Of a stretch of 7,596 nucleotides of DNA, positions 6,942 through 7,596 are shown piece by piece (within the stretch, counting starts at the first letter, position 1; each line of letters starts with the position of its first letter). The notes under the pieces are model-generated. The model was given only the letters and a program-made list of their open reading frames with translations. It did not search any database and was not told where the DNA came from. The DNA comes from Candidatus Rifleibacteriota bacterium (GTDB lineage Bacteria; Muiribacteriota; Ozemobacteria; Ozemobacterales; Ozemobacteraceae): contig JAQUZA010000142.1 of NCBI GenBank assembly GCA_028691595.1, forward strand, positions 1 to 7,596, in the 5' to 3' direction. The translations under genes and the position numbers were made by a program.

Positions 6942-7596
6942 TCACTTTGTTCTAAGGAATTCAGCCAACTCTCCTGGCATAGCAACAAGGTTACCATCAA
7001 CGAGATGACTCCCGAGTTTTATTAATCTGGGTAATTGATTAGAAAAGATGGCAAGGTAAGGTTTTGCCGGGAAAAAACTGTAGAACTTATAATTTTCCGG
7101 GAAAAGACCAGCTGCTTTTTCTATTTTCGACTGTTCTTTCAAAGCCGAACTGTTTTCTTGCGACCATTCAAAAAAGACTATTGGTCGGTTTGCTGAGAGA
7201 GTCTGTTTTAAGCCTTTTAATACTTGGATCTCAAAACCTTCAACGTCGATTTTTATTAATCCGATGTCTCCAATTTTTTTTTGTGCAATATATTGATCAC
7301 CATTGAAAACCTTAATTAGAATTGGTTTTGTGTTAAAGTTTACATTAACGAATGAGCCTGTACCTGTATTGTTAGATGATGGGGGAAAAAATTCCATCGT
7401 TTGATTTTTTTCGCCCAGGGCTATTTCATGAATATGAATCAGTTTAAGGTTGTTCTTCTGCTTTTTTCTGGCGATTTCTTTTGCAAGAACGCCAAGGGGC
7501 TCAAATGCATGTGTTTCTTTGCCAAAAGAGGCAAAATATAGTGAATGGTGCCCAATATTTGCCCCAATGTCAAGAATGGTGGTACCTTTGCTGGCT
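6942..7596 (-). CDS. FkbM family SAM-dependent methyltransferase, N-terminus beyond right edge
   Basis: The frame is open to the right edge, so 217 residues of the C-terminal portion are visible and an unknown number are missing. An in-frame ATG at 7397 is internal, because upstream of it lies motif I, ILDIGANIGHHSLYFA (7-22 of the visible part), followed by HAFEP (29-33), the SAM-binding core. The FkbM hallmark LIKIDVEGFEIQVLKGL is at 113-129 and VFFEWS at 140-145. Visible residues 34-112 contain little family-wide identity. Near residues 104-107 the codons for Q-K-K-I create a run of nine A on the coding strand (7274-7282). The stop at 6942 lies 36 bp before the GT-A-like gene. The role is probably O-methylation of a sugar in the same glycan. 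It is a different gene from the FkbM gene at 5085-5900: the sequences agree mainly in the hallmarks. Confidence 0.88.
   Translation of the reverse strand, partial: ASKGTTILDIGANIGHHSLYFASFGKETHAFEPLGVLAKEIARKKQKNNLKLIHIHEIALGEKNQTMEFFPPSSNNTGTGSFVNVNFNTKPILIKVFNGDQYIAQKKIGDIGLIKIDVEGFEIQVLKGLKQTLSANRPIVFFEWSQENSSALKEQSKIEKAAGLFPENYKFYSFFPAKPYLAIFSNQLPRLIKLGSHLVDGNLVAMPGELAEFLRTK

Noticed and set aside
6942..7397. A complete 151-residue gene starting at ATG 7397
   Set aside because: The same frame continues upstream to the window edge and encodes the SAM-binding motif, so the ATG is internal to a larger FkbM gene.

Overview
This is a bacterial surface-polysaccharide (O-antigen, capsule or exopolysaccharide type) biosynthesis segment. 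It carries eight protein-coding genes, the two at the window edges being cut. Gene density is high, the longest gap between genes is under 200 bp, and base composition is moderate, judged by eye. Several genes have Shine-Dalgarno sites and one has a near-consensus sigma70-type promoter, which fits a proteobacterium-like Gram-negative. Nothing in the window fixes the genus, and I do not name one. I see no tRNA, rRNA, CRISPR array, insertion sequence or transposase.

Layout. Left block, minus strand (read from 2474 down to 1): a GT8-like glycosyltransferase, a Wzx-like flippase, and the N-terminus of a probable GT-B glycosyltransferase leaving at the left edge. Middle block, plus strand (2661-5056): two GT4-type (GT-B) glycosyltransferases joined by a 4-base ATGA overlap. 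Right block, minus strand (read from 7596 down to 5085): a partial FkbM-type methyltransferase entering from the right edge, a divergent GT-A-like glycosyltransferase of poorly described type, and a complete FkbM-type methyltransferase. The left and middle blocks diverge from the 186-bp region 2475-2660, which holds a strong minus-strand promoter (TTGATA, 17 bp, TATAAT). The middle and right blocks converge at 5057-5084.

The inferred joint role is assembly of a lipid-linked oligosaccharide at the inner face of the cytoplasmic membrane by the glycosyltransferases, O-methylation of one or more sugars by the FkbM enzymes, and transfer across the membrane by the flippase. No polymerase, chain-length regulator, ligase, initiating transferase or nucleotide-sugar synthesis gene lies in the window, so these must be elsewhere. 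Sugar identities and linkages cannot be read from the sequence.

Two start corrections matter. The GT8-like gene most likely starts at ATG 2474, because the longer reading frame from TTG 2579 begins inside the promoter. The second GT4 gene most likely starts at ATG 3815, not TTG 3809. I found no clearly new biological system. The least understood gene is the GT-A-like one at 6006-6905.
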